Shown here in pieces: positions 51,177 to 59,941 of a DNA stretch of 64,000 nucleotides. Numbering within the stretch: the stretch's first letter is position 1; every line of letters starts with the position of its first letter. The stretch comes from Streptomyces sp. Edi2 (GTDB lineage Bacteria > Actinomycetota > Actinomycetes > Streptomycetales > Streptomycetaceae). The stretch spans positions 3,534,001-3,598,000 of the forward strand of contig NZ_JBEJGX010000003.1 of assembly GCF_040253635.1 (NCBI RefSeq), given 5' to 3'. Made by a program: the position numbers and the translations under genes. A model generated the notes under the pieces. It was given only the letters and a program-made list of their open reading frames with translations. It was not told the DNA's origin and did no database searches.

Positions 51177-51863
51177 GTGGCGATCGACAGCAGCAGCGCG
51201 AGCAACAGCAAGGGCAAGCCCTCCCCGGCCGGGGGCACCCGGCGGGCCCGCCGGGTCCGGATGACCGGTGCGGAGCGCCGGGAGCAGCTGCTGGACATCG
51301 GTCGCACGCTCTTTGCCGAGCGGGGGTACGAGGGCACCTCGGTGGAGGAGATCGCGGCGAAGGCCGGGGTCTCCAAGCCGGTGGTCTACGAGCACTTCGG
51401 AGGCAAGGAAGGCCTGTACGCGGTGGTCGTGGACCGCGAGATGCGGCAGCTGCTGGACATGGTGACCGGCGCACTGACTGCGGGCCACCCCCGCGAACTC
51501 CTCGAACAGGCGGCGTTCGCGCTGCTCGACTACATCGAGACCTTCACCGACGGCTTCCGCATCCTGGTCCGGGATTCCCCGGTGGCCCAGTCCACGGGCA
51601 CTTTCGCGTCCCTCATCAGCGATATCGCCACCCAGGTCGAGGACATCCTTGGCCTGGAGTTCAAGGCCCGCGGCTTCGACCCGAAGCTGGCCCCGCTCTA
51701 TGCCCAGGCCCTGGTCGGCATGGTCGCGCTGACCGGCCAGTGGTGGGTGGACGCCCGCAAGCCGAAGAAGGCCGAGGTGGCGGCCCATCTGGTGAACCTG
51801 GCCTGGCACGGCCTGGGCAATCTGGAGGCGAAGCCGCGGTTGATAGGGCATCGGAAGAACTGA
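51177..51863 (+). CDS. TetR-family repressor, probably of the desaturase operon
   Basis: 228 aa. A basic Ser/Lys-rich N-terminus precedes the TetR HTH (RREQLLDIGRTLFAERGYEGTSVEEIAAKAGVSKPVVYEHFGGKEGLY). The C-terminal helical domain should bind a ligand, plausibly an acyl-CoA. GTG start. Co-transcription with the desaturase gene plus the palindrome at the promoter suggests autoregulated lipid homeostasis. The ligand is inference. Confidence 0.88.
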   Translation: MAIDSSSASNSKGKPSPAGGTRRARRVRMTGAERREQLLDIGRTLFAERGYEGTSVEEIAAKAGVSKPVVYEHFGGKEGLYAVVVDREMRQLLDMVTGALTAGHPRELLEQAAFALLDYIETFTDGFRILVRDSPVAQSTGTFASLISDIATQVEDILGLEFKARGFDPKLAPLYAQALVGMVALTGQWWVDARKPKKAEVAAHLVNLAWHGLGNLEAKPRLIGHRKN

Positions 51864-52146
51864 GGGGCGGGGGCGGGCTCGGGGGCAGGGCTCCTCGGGC
51901 CGGAGTCACAGGCCGGGAGTCGCAGGCCGGGAGTCGCGGGTCGGGAGTCGCCCGGCGGAGATTCGCGGGACGGAGACTCGCGGGACGGGAGCCGCTGGCC
52001 GCGGCGCCCCTGGTGATCATCGTCTGACACACTGGTCGGCCGTCGTCACCTACCGCGCCCCACCCTGAACCATCGGACGGTCATCCGGGTACGCGAGGGC
52101 AAGACCTTTGCGGACAAAGCGCGCCGGAGCTGGAGCAGCAAGCCGA
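51864..52146. repeat. Degenerate 16-17-bp tandem repeats
   Basis: From about 51900 to 51990 the sequence repeats GGGAGTCGC-type units (CGGGAGTCGCAGGC and variants) six or so times, with alternating GGCC, GGGT and GGAC spacers. There is no gene in this gap. Confidence 0.6.
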
Positions 52147-52783
52147 ATGACCGAAATAACGTTCTGCCTTTCCCGGGCAGAGTTCGCGCAGCAATTCACC
52201 GCGCTCCCCGGGCACGAGGCATGGGGGGCTCTCCAGACGGACAATGGGCGGATTGCCGCCGAATCGCCGCTTGCCCGGGTGCATCGCCAGGGCAACAGCG
52301 ACGACCACGCGTCGGCCTACGCCCTCACCACGGCGGCAGAGCCCGCCCACACCCTGTGCACCGTCGCCCCCGAGACCGGCGCCACCGGCTCGCAGACCAC
52401 GTATGCGGTGCACGACGGAACCGGCCACCTCATCGGCCGGATCACCCACGAGCGTTCCCCGCTGGGAATTCGCCAGGCGTGGCGCATCGAGGACACGGTC
52501 AAGCAGTGCAGCGCGGTCGCCTACAAGGGGAATATCCGCGGCTGGATCGCGTATTGGGCGGTCTCGCCGTTCTGGGTCATTCTGGCGCTGGTCCACCTTC
52601 TCAACGGTGACCTGCACCCGAGCCATTCACTGTGGAGCAAGCCCTACCGCGCGCTGGCGCATGGGCACCGGCGGCGGACCGAAGAAGGCCGCCCTCGACT
52701 TCAACACCGGCCGGTACCGCGCAGACCCCGGCTCGCTGAATGTCCCTCTCCTCTACGCGCAGGCCGCGCTGTACGGCGCGTAG
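52147..52783 (+). pseudogene. Hypothetical gene with apparent +1 frameshift
   Basis: The frame from the ATG at 52147 is protein-like to about 52660 (MTEITFCLSRAEFAQQF... HSLWSKPYRALA, about 170 aa) with one hydrophobic segment (WVILALVHLL). From there the same frame becomes Arg/Pro-rich. The next frame instead reads MGTGGGPKKAALDFNTGRYR... YAQAALYGA and stops at 52783 with strong third-position G+C. The simplest reading is one gene of about 210 codons broken by a frameshift between 52650 and 52675, by mutation or sequencing error. The family is not recognised. Confidence 0.55.
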
Positions 52784-53063
52784 CAGCGAGACCGGGCACC
52801 GCCCTCCATTCCGCGGAGCACCGCCCGAGCCTTTCACGGAGCGTCAGCCTGCAGCCCCCTTCGGGCATTCACCACCTGGCGACATATCCGGCATACCCCA
52901 CAGTATGTTTCTTAATATGGCTTTGCCATGCCACCTCACGGCACATTACCCCTCCTTTAACCCTGCACTTTCTCCTCGCCGGGCGGTCGCGATACGGTGA
53001 GCAAAGGCGTCGATCAGGGATCGTCGCACCCAAGAAATAGCTGAGCGATGGGGGAATCGCGCC

Positions 53064-53354
53064 GTGGCGACAGACTTCAAAATAGATCTCGAGCGCATCC
53101 AGACGATGCTCAAGAAGCTCGCGGATGCGGACGATCGCATGCGGGATGCGCAGCAGCGGCTCAACAAGGTGGGCCCGAAGACTCTGGGCACCGACGGTCT
53201 CGACGATGCCTGTGACGAGTTCCAGGATCAGTGGGGTGACGGCATCAAGCGGATCTCGGGTGCCGCGAAGGAAATTCACGAGAAGCTCAAGCTGACGCTG
53301 GATGCCTATAAGGCGGGCGAAGAAGAGAACGCCAAGATGATGGGCAAGAAGTAA
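53064..53354 (+). CDS. WXG100-like small secreted protein
   Basis: 96 aa, almost entirely helical. The central turn is QWGDG, close to the W-x-G motif of WXG100/EsxA proteins, with helices of about 40 residues on both sides. Such proteins are substrates or partners of type VII secretion. GTG start. It is the first gene of a cluster in which the next protein also carries a WXG domain. No EccC-type ATPase is in the window, so secretion would rely on a system elsewhere. Confidence 0.75.
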   Translation: MATDFKIDLERIQTMLKKLADADDRMRDAQQRLNKVGPKTLGTDGLDDACDEFQDQWGDGIKRISGAAKEIHEKLKLTLDAYKAGEEENAKMMGKK

Positions 53355-53419
53355 CCACCGGCGCAGCCTGATCGGCTCAACGCGATGCCGAAGAAAAGTC
53401 TGAACACACGGGGAGACGC

Positions 53420-54670
53420 ATGTCCTGGCGCAGCATATTCATCGAAGACGACTCGGCCTGGCCCGGCGTCAAGTTCAACCCGGCCAAGGGTGATCTGGAC
53501 CAGATCCAGGCACTCGCCTCGGATGTGAAGTCCGTCGGCGACCAGCTCGACGAACTCGACCATATGCTCAAGTCGATCGGTAAGAGCGACGGCGCATGGG
53601 AAGGTGAAGCGGCGCAGAACTTCGCGAAGAAGCTCGGCGAACTGCCCAAGTACCTTCACCAGGGCAGCGAATCGATGCACGACTGCGCCAAGGCTCTGCG
53701 GGGCTGGCACACCCATCTGCAGGGATTCCAGCACAAGGCCGAAAAGATCGAGTCGGAGGCCGCGGCGACCCGCAAGGACGTGACGGCCAACCGAGAGCAC
53801 TACGACCAGCTGAAAAAGCGGTACGACGACCTCAACCTGATGACGGTGGATGCCGAGGACCCCGGGTTCAAGAAGCTCCTCGCCGACATCGACACGGCCA
53901 CGCACAAGGTCGACAACTCCCAGGACAAGCTGGACGACCTCGTCCGCGAGGCCGAGCGCATCTACGCCCAGTGGAAGGACCGCGCGGGCGAGGCCGAGCG
54001 CGCGATCCTCAAGGCCTCGGAGAACCACCCGCCGGACCTCCACTGGTGGAACAAGGCGATCGACGGCCTGAAGGGCGCGTGGCGGGGGTTCAAGGACTGG
54101 CTGGTGGAGCACGCGGACACGCTCTCCACCATCTCCGCCGGTCTCGCGGCCGCCGCCCTGGCGGTCAATGTGATTCCCGTGGTCGGCCAGGCGGCATCCG
54201 CTCTCCTGGGTGGTGCCTCCGCCGTCTGTGCGGCCGGCGCCATGGCGGGTCACTGGATGGGCATGGCGCGCGGCAACGGCACGCCGGGCTGGAAGATCGG
54301 GCTGGACGCCTTGGGGGTCATCCCCGGGGTCGGTGGCGTGTTCAAGGCGGCGGGAGCGGGCTTCAAAGAGGCCGGCGCCGCGGCAAAGCTGACGACAAAG
54401 ATCGGTGGTGCCGTCAAGGGCCTCGGCAACGTCAAAGCGATCGCGCGTGAGACACCCGGCGCGATCCGCGAAGGTCTTGCGAAGCCACTCAGCATGAAGT
54501 GGATGAACAAGGGTCTGGGGGCAGTCGGAAAGCCGCTCTCGGACGGCACGATTCACGGCATCCAGCTCGCCACGAAGGCAGGCTCGTTCCTCCACGGCAC
54601 CGCTCAGCACCCCGGTGGCGAGACCCAGGCCGCCTCGGGAAGCAAGTTCCATCAGACACTCGCGGCCTGA
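53420..54670 (+). CDS. Putative T7SS-secreted protein with N-terminal WXG domain
   Basis: 416 aa. Residues about 20-115 form a WXG helical hairpin (SDGAWEGEAAQNFAKKLGELP). A long coiled coil runs from about 115 to 205. Then come WWNKAIDGLKGAWRGFKDWLVEHADTLSTISAG and two hydrophobic glycine-rich segments (about 235-285 and 295-320), as in the pre-toxin region of polymorphic toxins. The final 100 residues show no catalytic motif I can recognise. GGGGAG precedes the ATG. It follows the WXG100 gene by 65 bp. Confidence 0.7.
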   Translation: MSWRSIFIEDDSAWPGVKFNPAKGDLDQIQALASDVKSVGDQLDELDHMLKSIGKSDGAWEGEAAQNFAKKLGELPKYLHQGSESMHDCAKALRGWHTHLQGFQHKAEKIESEAAATRKDVTANREHYDQLKKRYDDLNLMTVDAEDPGFKKLLADIDTATHKVDNSQDKLDDLVREAERIYAQWKDRAGEAERAILKASENHPPDLHWWNKAIDGLKGAWRGFKDWLVEHADTLSTISAGLAAAALAVNVIPVVGQAASALLGGASAVCAAGAMAGHWMGMARGNGTPGWKIGLDALGVIPGVGGVFKAAGAGFKEAGAAAKLTTKIGGAVKGLGNVKAIARETPGAIREGLAKPLSMKWMNKGLGAVGKPLSDGTIHGIQLATKAGSFLHGTAQHPGGETQAASGSKFHQTLAA

Positions 54671-54689
54671 GCCACGGAGAATCGCACGA

Positions 54690-55826
54690 ATGTCACCAGC
54701 AGAAGAAAGCATCGATGACTCCGCCGTAGCGGAACCGCCACCGGCCCGGCGGTCCGGGCAGTTGCGCATCGGCTGGATCATGCCGGAGTTCATCCGGGAA
54801 CTTCCGGTGGACGCCACCGATATGGAAGCGGTGGCCGAAAGCCTCTACGCGCTCGCCACCGACCTGATGCCCGAGCACTCCGCGGACGATCAGTTCCGCT
54901 TCGCACTCGGGATCGGCGCCCAGTTGGAGGCGATGGCCGACGCCAACGTCATCTACGCCGGTATGTGCTTCCTGGAAGTGGAGGGGCGGCCCACAGCATC
55001 CACGATCGTCGTCAGCCAGATCGAGCACGACAGCGAGGACGAGGCGTCCGCGCTGCGCACCACCCGCGAATTGCTGGAGCACAAGCACCCCGACGACGAT
55101 TTCCAGACGGTGGAGCTTCCATGCGGTCCCGCTCTCACCCGGGTCGGCGGCTCCGGGTTCGTCATGGCGGCGGAGACGTCACCCACGGGACGGGAAGAGC
55201 TGATTTCTCAATCCGAGATACAGGTCTTCGTGCCGTTGCCGGACACCGCAGAGATGCTCATCTTTGAACTTGCTTCACCGTCGCCGGAGGGCTGGGAGCT
55301 GCATTCCGAGCTCTTTGCCGAGATCCTCAAGACCATCGACTGGGGCACCGACCAGGAGATCGAGGACTACCGCACCATGCGGCAGGGCGCCTCGGCCGCG
55401 GTCGAGCCCGAGGACGGGGTAAAGCAGGAGTTGTACTGGCACTCCAGCAGGCTGATGGATGCCGTCGCGCTGCAGGGCAGCATGGGCGGCGGAGACATCG
55501 CCTCCCTCACCTGCGCCGAGTGCTGGGCCAAGGGCCTGCGGTCCGCTTGTTCGGCCCGGCACAGCTGGTACATCGGCGAGCTGACGAGCGGCGATCTCAC
55601 CGGCGCACTGCCGCGGGTGGTCGAGTCCTTCGCGTCGCAAGGATGGCGGACGGACGACGAGATCACCGGAGAACGGGTCGGCCTTCGGGCCGGGGACGAG
55701 GCGCCCGAGCGGTCGGTGGGGCATACGCTCACCGCCTCGGTGGACACCGGCGCCGGCCGGTTCACCGCCGAGGTGACCTCGCCGTGCACCCGCGCCTCCG
55801 CCCCTGCCGATTCCCTGTTCGGCTGA
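54690..55826 (+). CDS. Hypothetical protein of the WXG cluster
   Basis: 378 aa, soluble, acidic. The N-terminal half (QLRIGWIMPEFIRELPVDATDMEAVAESLYALATDLMPEHS... FELASPSPEGWELHSELFAEILKTIDW) is a mixed alpha/beta domain of about 200 residues. The second half begins near LYWHSSRLMDAVALQGSMGG. The family is not named with certainty. Its place 19 bp after the WXG-domain gene suggests a partner, chaperone or immunity role. CGGAG lies about 10 nt before the ATG. Confidence 0.65.
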   Translation: MSPAEESIDDSAVAEPPPARRSGQLRIGWIMPEFIRELPVDATDMEAVAESLYALATDLMPEHSADDQFRFALGIGAQLEAMADANVIYAGMCFLEVEGRPTASTIVVSQIEHDSEDEASALRTTRELLEHKHPDDDFQTVELPCGPALTRVGGSGFVMAAETSPTGREELISQSEIQVFVPLPDTAEMLIFELASPSPEGWELHSELFAEILKTIDWGTDQEIEDYRTMRQGASAAVEPEDGVKQELYWHSSRLMDAVALQGSMGGGDIASLTCAECWAKGLRSACSARHSWYIGELTSGDLTGALPRVVESFASQGWRTDDEITGERVGLRAGDEAPERSVGHTLTASVDTGAGRFTAEVTSPCTRASAPADSLFG

Positions 55827-55841
55827 GAGGACTGAGAACAC

Positions 55842-56039
55842 TTGCGGACCGATCTGGAGCAGAAGACCCCCGCCGTACTGCCCGCGGGCGAGGTCTATCC
55901 GGGCGGGTTCACCACGTCGCGCTCGCCAATGGCGAGCGGTACGGGCGGCTGCGAGGTGCCGGACAAGCGACGGCCCGTGATACTGGCCGGCGGCCGGGCC
56001 GGCTCCTTGGCCCCGCAATCGTGGAGCCCAGCCCTGTAG
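55842..56039 (+). CDS. Possible small protein with TTG start
   Basis: 65 aa. A TTG at 55842 is preceded by GAGAGGAC, and the frame is in the right direction and place for the operon. Composition is poor in known motifs (VYPGGFTTSRSPMASGTGG). It may be a real small gene, a remnant, or chance. Confidence 0.3.
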   Translation: MRTDLEQKTPAVLPAGEVYPGGFTTSRSPMASGTGGCEVPDKRRPVILAGGRAGSLAPQSWSPAL

Positions 56040-56123
56040 TCGTGGCGCCGCGAGGCCGCCGCCCAGGGTTCCGCGCCCCACCGCCCCGAGACAACAACCA
56101 CCCCCGAAAGGAAGCGCCCCTCC

Positions 56124-56750
56124 ATGGAGCCGGACCTGATGGCAAGCGTTGCCTCCGCGCTGCCCGTGAATGAGCAGTTGGTGGGGGCCTTCGAGGTCGG
56201 CCGCGCCATGTCCGACCGCCGGGAGGACGATGCCGATGTGCCGCCCGACCGGCAGCCGAAGGTGCTGGCCGGGCACGGCAGGCCGGGAGACCGGCGGCGC
56301 GGGTTCCTGTCCTTTCTTTTTGACACCGCGACGCTCACCGATCCGAAACCCGGGCCGGTCAAGGCCACCGGCGATCCCGCGGCCCGGGTGAAGCGGCAGA
56401 AGAAGAACGGGCGTTTCTTCGGCACCTGGGACAGTCTGGCGGGCCAGTGGCTGGCGGCCGGTCAGCCGCAGGCGGAGACCGGCGTCATCACCTTTGTCGC
56501 GCTCACCGAAGGTCAGCTGCATTTTGTGTACGTGCAGAACATCCGGCGGTCACAGACCGGCCGCGCGGTCGAGTCGGGCGCCTGTTTTCCCCGTTCCGCC
56601 CTGGCCTGGACGCGTCACCGCGCCAGTGGGCGGAAGGAGTTCCAGTTCGGTTTCGCCGACGGCTCCTGGGGGACATTGATGGTCCCTCAGGACGAGGAAT
56701 TCCTGGCACTGTTTCCCGGAACGCTCACCCACAAGGATCCCCTTCCGTAA
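56124..56750 (+). CDS. Hypothetical protein at the end of the WXG cluster
   Basis: 208 aa, soluble. The C-terminal 110 residues (GVITFVALTEGQLHFVYVQ... SALAWTRHRASGRKEFQFGFADGSWGTLMVPQDEEFLALF) look like a beta-rich domain resembling PH-like folds. The N-terminus has VGAFEVGRAMSDRREDD. AAGGAA stands 12 nt ahead of the ATG. The end overlaps the convergent VOC gene by 26 bp. Confidence 0.6.
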   Translation: MEPDLMASVASALPVNEQLVGAFEVGRAMSDRREDDADVPPDRQPKVLAGHGRPGDRRRGFLSFLFDTATLTDPKPGPVKATGDPAARVKRQKKNGRFFGTWDSLAGQWLAAGQPQAETGVITFVALTEGQLHFVYVQNIRRSQTGRAVESGACFPRSALAWTRHRASGRKEFQFGFADGSWGTLMVPQDEEFLALFPGTLTHKDPLP

Positions 56751-57114
56751 CCCTCCCCACCGGCTCCAGGAATTCCAGCCGGTTGCCCACCGGGTCGAGA
56801 GAGTAGAAGCGACGGTGGCCCGGCAGGTGGGTGTCCCACGTGACGGGGGCTCCGGCGGCGGTCAGGCGGGCGGCGAGGGCGTCGATGTGGTGGACGCGGA
56901 GGCCTGGGTGGGCCTTGCGGGCGGGGTGGAAGTCCGTCTCGATGCCCAGGTGGAGCCGGGCCGTACCGGCCTCGAACCAGCATCCTCCGCGGGCCGCGAG
57001 CGCCGGCGGCTTGGGGGACTCCGTCATGCCCAGGAGGCCCGCGTAGTAGGCGCGCAGGGCGTCTTCGGTGCCGGGGGGTGCGGCGAGCTGGATGTGGTCG
57101 AGGCCGGTGATCAC
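56725..57114 (-). CDS. VOC-superfamily protein (glyoxalase/bleomycin-resistance type)
   Basis: 129 aa. Two beta-alpha-beta-beta-beta modules: GLDHIQLAAPPGTEDALRAYYAGLLGM with the metal-binding His, and HHIDALAARLTAAGAPV... RRFYSLDPVGNRLEFLEP with the Glu ligand in LEFLEP. The family includes dioxygenases, lyases and drug-binding proteins, so the substrate is unknown. GTG start at 57112-57114. It converges with and overlaps the previous gene by 26 bp. Confidence 0.88.
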   Translation of the reverse strand: MITGLDHIQLAAPPGTEDALRAYYAGLLGMTESPKPPALAARGGCWFEAGTARLHLGIETDFHPARKAHPGLRVHHIDALAARLTAAGAPVTWDTHLPGHRRFYSLDPVGNRLEFLEPVGRVTEGDPCG

Positions 57115-57247
57115 GACGTATGCACCTCTGAGGGGATGAGTCGGAGCGTGACGGACAGGCGGCCGCGGGGGTCAGCGGGTCCGCGGACGGGGCAGCGGGT
57201 CCGCGGGGATCAGCAGGTCCGCAAGGGCCAGCGGGGGTCGGCAGCTA

Positions 57248-58072
57248 TCAGCCCGCCGCCGGCTTGCGCGCGACGGCGAAGATGCGGCGGAACGGGAAGA
57301 TCGTGCCGTGGGGGCCCGTGGGGTAGGCCTTGCGGAGGGCATCGCGGTATTCGGCGAGGAAGGCGTCGCGGGCGGCCGGGTCGTTCTCCAGGGCGGTCAG
57401 GACGGGGCGCAGGGCGGTGCCCTTGACCCAGTCGAGGACCGGGTCATCGCCCTTCAGGAGCTGGACGTAGGTGGTTTCCCATGCGTCGGTGGCACAGCCG
57501 AGGTCGGTAAGGCGCTCCAGATAGTCGGCCGGTTCGAGGATGTGGACGAAGCGGCGGCCGTGGAGGGTGAGCCGTTCGCGCCACTGCGGGGCGTCGCACA
57601 GCTCGCCGAGGAGGGCGTGGCTGGGCGAGGTGAAGTTGCCGGGGACCTGGAAGGCGAACGTGCCGCCGGGGGCGAGGGCATCGATCCAACGGGCGAAGGA
57701 ATCCGGGTGGTTGGGGACCCACTGCAGTGCCGCGTTGGACACGATCAGGTCGTAGGTCTCCTCGGGGGCCCAGTCGGCGGCGTCGGCGGGGGCGAAGTCG
57801 AGGTGGCCGCCGCCCGCGGTGGGGCCGGCGTGGGCCTCGGCTTCCTTCAGCATCTCCGGGGAGTTGTCGTATCCGGTGATGTGGGCGTCGGGCCAGCGTG
57901 CGGCAAGCAGGGCGGTGACGTTTCCGGGGCCGCAGCCGAGGTCGGCGATGCGGGCGGGGCGGCCTCGCCGGGGCAGGTCGGGTATCCGGGCGAGGAGGTC
58001 GTGGAAGGGGCGGGTACGGTGCCCGGAGTGGCGGAGATATTGCTGCGGATCCCAGATGGGTGCGTCGTGCAT
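57248..58072 (-). CDS. tam: Trans-aconitate 2-methyltransferase-like SAM methyltransferase
   Basis: 274 aa. The opening IWDPQQYLRHSGHRTRPFHDLLARI is the hallmark of Tam enzymes, which methylate trans-aconitate. The SAM site is IADLGCGPGNVTALLAARWP, with ITGYDNSPEML and DLIVSNAALQWVPNH after it. The ATG at 58070-58072 is chosen because AAAGGGG precedes it and the Tam N-terminus starts there. It is divergent from a MarR gene that probably controls it. Confidence 0.9.
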   Translation of the reverse strand: MHDAPIWDPQQYLRHSGHRTRPFHDLLARIPDLPRRGRPARIADLGCGPGNVTALLAARWPDAHITGYDNSPEMLKEAEAHAGPTAGGGHLDFAPADAADWAPEETYDLIVSNAALQWVPNHPDSFARWIDALAPGGTFAFQVPGNFTSPSHALLGELCDAPQWRERLTLHGRRFVHILEPADYLERLTDLGCATDAWETTYVQLLKGDDPVLDWVKGTALRPVLTALENDPAARDAFLAEYRDALRKAYPTGPHGTIFPFRRIFAVARKPAAG

Positions 58073-58188
58073 GATCGAAACCCCTTTGCCGATGCAGGGC
58101 TGATACAAGGCTGGCACGGTCGGATTCGGGCCGTCTCGGCTGGAAACCGAGCCCCCGCCGACGATGCCCCATAGTCCAGCGAAATATA

Positions 58189-58204
58189 TCTCGACGTCAA
58201 GAGA
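58189..58204. promoter_or_regulatory. MarR-type palindrome in the tam/marR spacer
   Basis: TCTCGACGTCAAGAGA centres on GACGTC and is nearly symmetric. On the minus strand it contains TTGACG, a plausible -35 for tam, so repressor binding would block the polymerase. It lies 34 bp before the marR start. Confidence 0.55.
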
Positions 58205-58224
58205 CTTCATGTCGACAGACCCTT

Positions 58225-58230
58225 TACACT
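58225..58230 (+). promoter_or_regulatory. -10 box implying a leaderless marR transcript
   Basis: TACACT (TANNNT) ends 7 nt before the marR ATG, and no Shine-Dalgarno sequence precedes that ATG. Transcription would therefore start at or within 1-2 nt of the start codon. Confidence 0.4.
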
Positions 58231-58237
58231 GATCGTC

Positions 58238-58735
58238 ATGGAGGACGAGGTCGATCGACTGGTCGCAGCATGGCGCCGCGAGCGCCCGGACCTCGACGTG
58301 GAACCACTTGAGGTCCTCAGCCGTGTCTCCAGGCTGGCCAGACACCTTGACCGGGCCCGCCGTATCGCCTTCTCCGAGGTGGGCCTGGAGCCCTGGGAAT
58401 TCGACGTACTCACCGCGCTGCGGCGCGCCGGGGCGCCGTATCAGCTCTCCCCCGGGGCGCTGCTGACCCAGACGCTGGTCACGTCGGGGACGATGACCAA
58501 CCGCATCGACCGGCTCGCCAAGAAGAACCTGGTCGAGCGCCTGCCCGACCCGAGCGACCGGCGCGGAGTGCTGGTCAGGCTGACGGCCGAGGGCCGCGAC
58601 AAGGCCGACCAGTCGCTGGCCGGGCTGCTGATACAGGAGCGCGCGATCCTCGCCGAGCTCTCCCGCCAGCAGCGCGGCGAACTGGCCGGTCTGCTGCGGC
58701 GGTTGACCGGACCGTTCGACAACATTCCGGGGTAG
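58238..58735 (+). CDS. MarR-family regulator
   Basis: 165 aa. The winged HTH (WEFDVLTALRRAGAPYQLSPGALLTQTLVTSGTMTNRIDRLAKKNLVERLPDPSDRRGVLVRLTAEG) is textbook, flanked by dimerisation helices. It is divergent from the tam gene with a palindrome between, and it probably represses both. Confidence 0.92.
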   Translation: MEDEVDRLVAAWRRERPDLDVEPLEVLSRVSRLARHLDRARRIAFSEVGLEPWEFDVLTALRRAGAPYQLSPGALLTQTLVTSGTMTNRIDRLAKKNLVERLPDPSDRRGVLVRLTAEGRDKADQSLAGLLIQERAILAELSRQQRGELAGLLRRLTGPFDNIPG

Positions 58736-59054
58736 GGCGGGGCCGGCGCAGGGCTGGTCCCGAGCCAGGCCAGGGCCAGTGCCAGGGCTGGGTCCTGTGG
58801 TCAGGGACGAGGCTGGGCGCTGTCGTCAGTGCCGGGGCTGGGTCCTGTCGTCGAGGCCCGGCCGGGCATCCGGAGACCCACGCCCCCCGGGCCGCATACG
58901 GAAGCCCACCCGCACGGAGCCCCGCGCACACCGCATTTTTTGCTGACGTGCATGCAACTCACGCGCGCCCCCTGAATCCGCACGCGCCCCTCTGCTCCCC
59001 CTCTCCTCCCCCGTCCCCTTGCCCGCCGCTCGTCTCGTGGGCTTGGATCGCGCC
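58736..59054. other. Gap between marR and the SDR gene
   Basis: No gene is seen. GGCTGGGTCCTGT occurs twice (58789 and 58837), part of a patch of related GGGCTGG units. An A+T-containing patch with TTTTTTGCTGACGTGCATGC (58935-58954) may hold the SDR promoter. Confidence 0.4.
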
Positions 59055-59858
59055 ATGAGCCAGCAGCGCGCATCGCACCCGGCGAACGGCCCGAACGGCC
59101 CGAACGGCAAGCGGTTCGAGGGCCGTACGGTCCTGGTGACCGGTGCCGCCGCCGGGATCGGGGCGGCCACCGCCGACCGGCTGGCGGCCGAGGGGGCCGG
59201 CGTGCTGCTGCTGGACATCGACGACGCGCGCGGCGAACACACCGCGCGGCGGATCCGGGCGGCCGGCGGCCATGCCTCGTACGAGCACTGCGATGTGGCG
59301 GGCGAGGACGACTGGCGGCGGGCGGTCGAGGCGGCACGGCGGCGCTACGGTCCGGTGGACGGGCTGGTCAGCAATGCCTTCCTGCCGTATGTGGCGGCCG
59401 CGGGACAGACCCCGCTCGCGGACTGGGACCGGCAGCTCGCGGTCAATCTCACCGGCTCCTTCCTCGGCGTGCGCGCCGCCCTGGAGGACCTGCGGGCGCG
59501 CCATGGCGCGGTGGTGCTGACCTCGTCGGTGCATGCGCTGATCGGGCTGCCGGGGCGGCCCGCGTACGCCGCGGCCAAGGCCGGGCTGACCGGGCTGGGG
59601 CGTCAACTGGCCGTCGAATACGGGCCGGAGGTCCGGGTCAACAGCGTGCTGCCGGGCCCCGTACTGACGGCGGCCTGGGACGGCATCGGCGAGGAGGAAC
59701 GGCGGGCCAGCGCCGCACAGACGGCGGCGCGGCGGCTGGGGCGGCCCGAGGAGGTCGCCGCCGCCATCGCCTTCCTGCTCTCCCCCGAGGCATCCTTCGT
59801 CACGGGCGCGAGCCTCGTCGTCGACGGGGGCTGGAGCGTGTACAAGAACTCTTCGTGA
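59055..59858 (+). CDS. Short-chain dehydrogenase/reductase
   Basis: 267 aa. The Rossmann motif is VLVTGAAAGIGAATA (TGxxxGIG), with Asp in LLLDIDD favouring NAD(H). The catalytic Ser is in LTSSVHALIGL and the YxxxK motif in YAAAKAG. The C-terminus has FVTGASLVVDGGWSVYK. NAF-LPY replaces the usual NNAG segment, a mild variation. The substrate is unknown. ATG at 59055. A beta-galactosidase gene follows 83 bp later, so a sugar-related substrate is possible. Confidence 0.9.
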   Translation: MSQQRASHPANGPNGPNGKRFEGRTVLVTGAAAGIGAATADRLAAEGAGVLLLDIDDARGEHTARRIRAAGGHASYEHCDVAGEDDWRRAVEAARRRYGPVDGLVSNAFLPYVAAAGQTPLADWDRQLAVNLTGSFLGVRAALEDLRARHGAVVLTSSVHALIGLPGRPAYAAAKAGLTGLGRQLAVEYGPEVRVNSVLPGPVLTAAWDGIGEEERRASAAQTAARRLGRPEEVAAAIAFLLSPEASFVTGASLVVDGGWSVYKNSS

Positions 59859-59898
59859 GCCGGTCCCGCTGACCGCGCGGCCGCGGCGCCCCGCCCGG

Positions 59899-59941
59899 GC
59901 TTCGATCCGCAGGGGGATCCGTTCGATCCGTAGGGGGATCC
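59899..59941 (+). repeat. Duplicated ribosome-site region before the GH42 gene
   Basis: TTCGATCCGYAGGGGGATCC is present twice in tandem (59901 and 59922 approximately), one base differing. Each copy carries AGGGGGA. Only the second is at the right distance (about 5 nt) from the ATG at 59942. Confidence 0.7.

Noticed and set aside
51170..52027. Plus-strand frame overlapping the TetR gene and extending beyond it
   Set aside because: Gly/Arg-rich shadow in another frame. The TetR HTH and codon bias are in the 51177 frame.
53064..56750. A complete type VII secretion locus
   Set aside because: Only WXG-type and accessory proteins are present; no EccB, EccC, EccD or mycosin gene occurs in the window.
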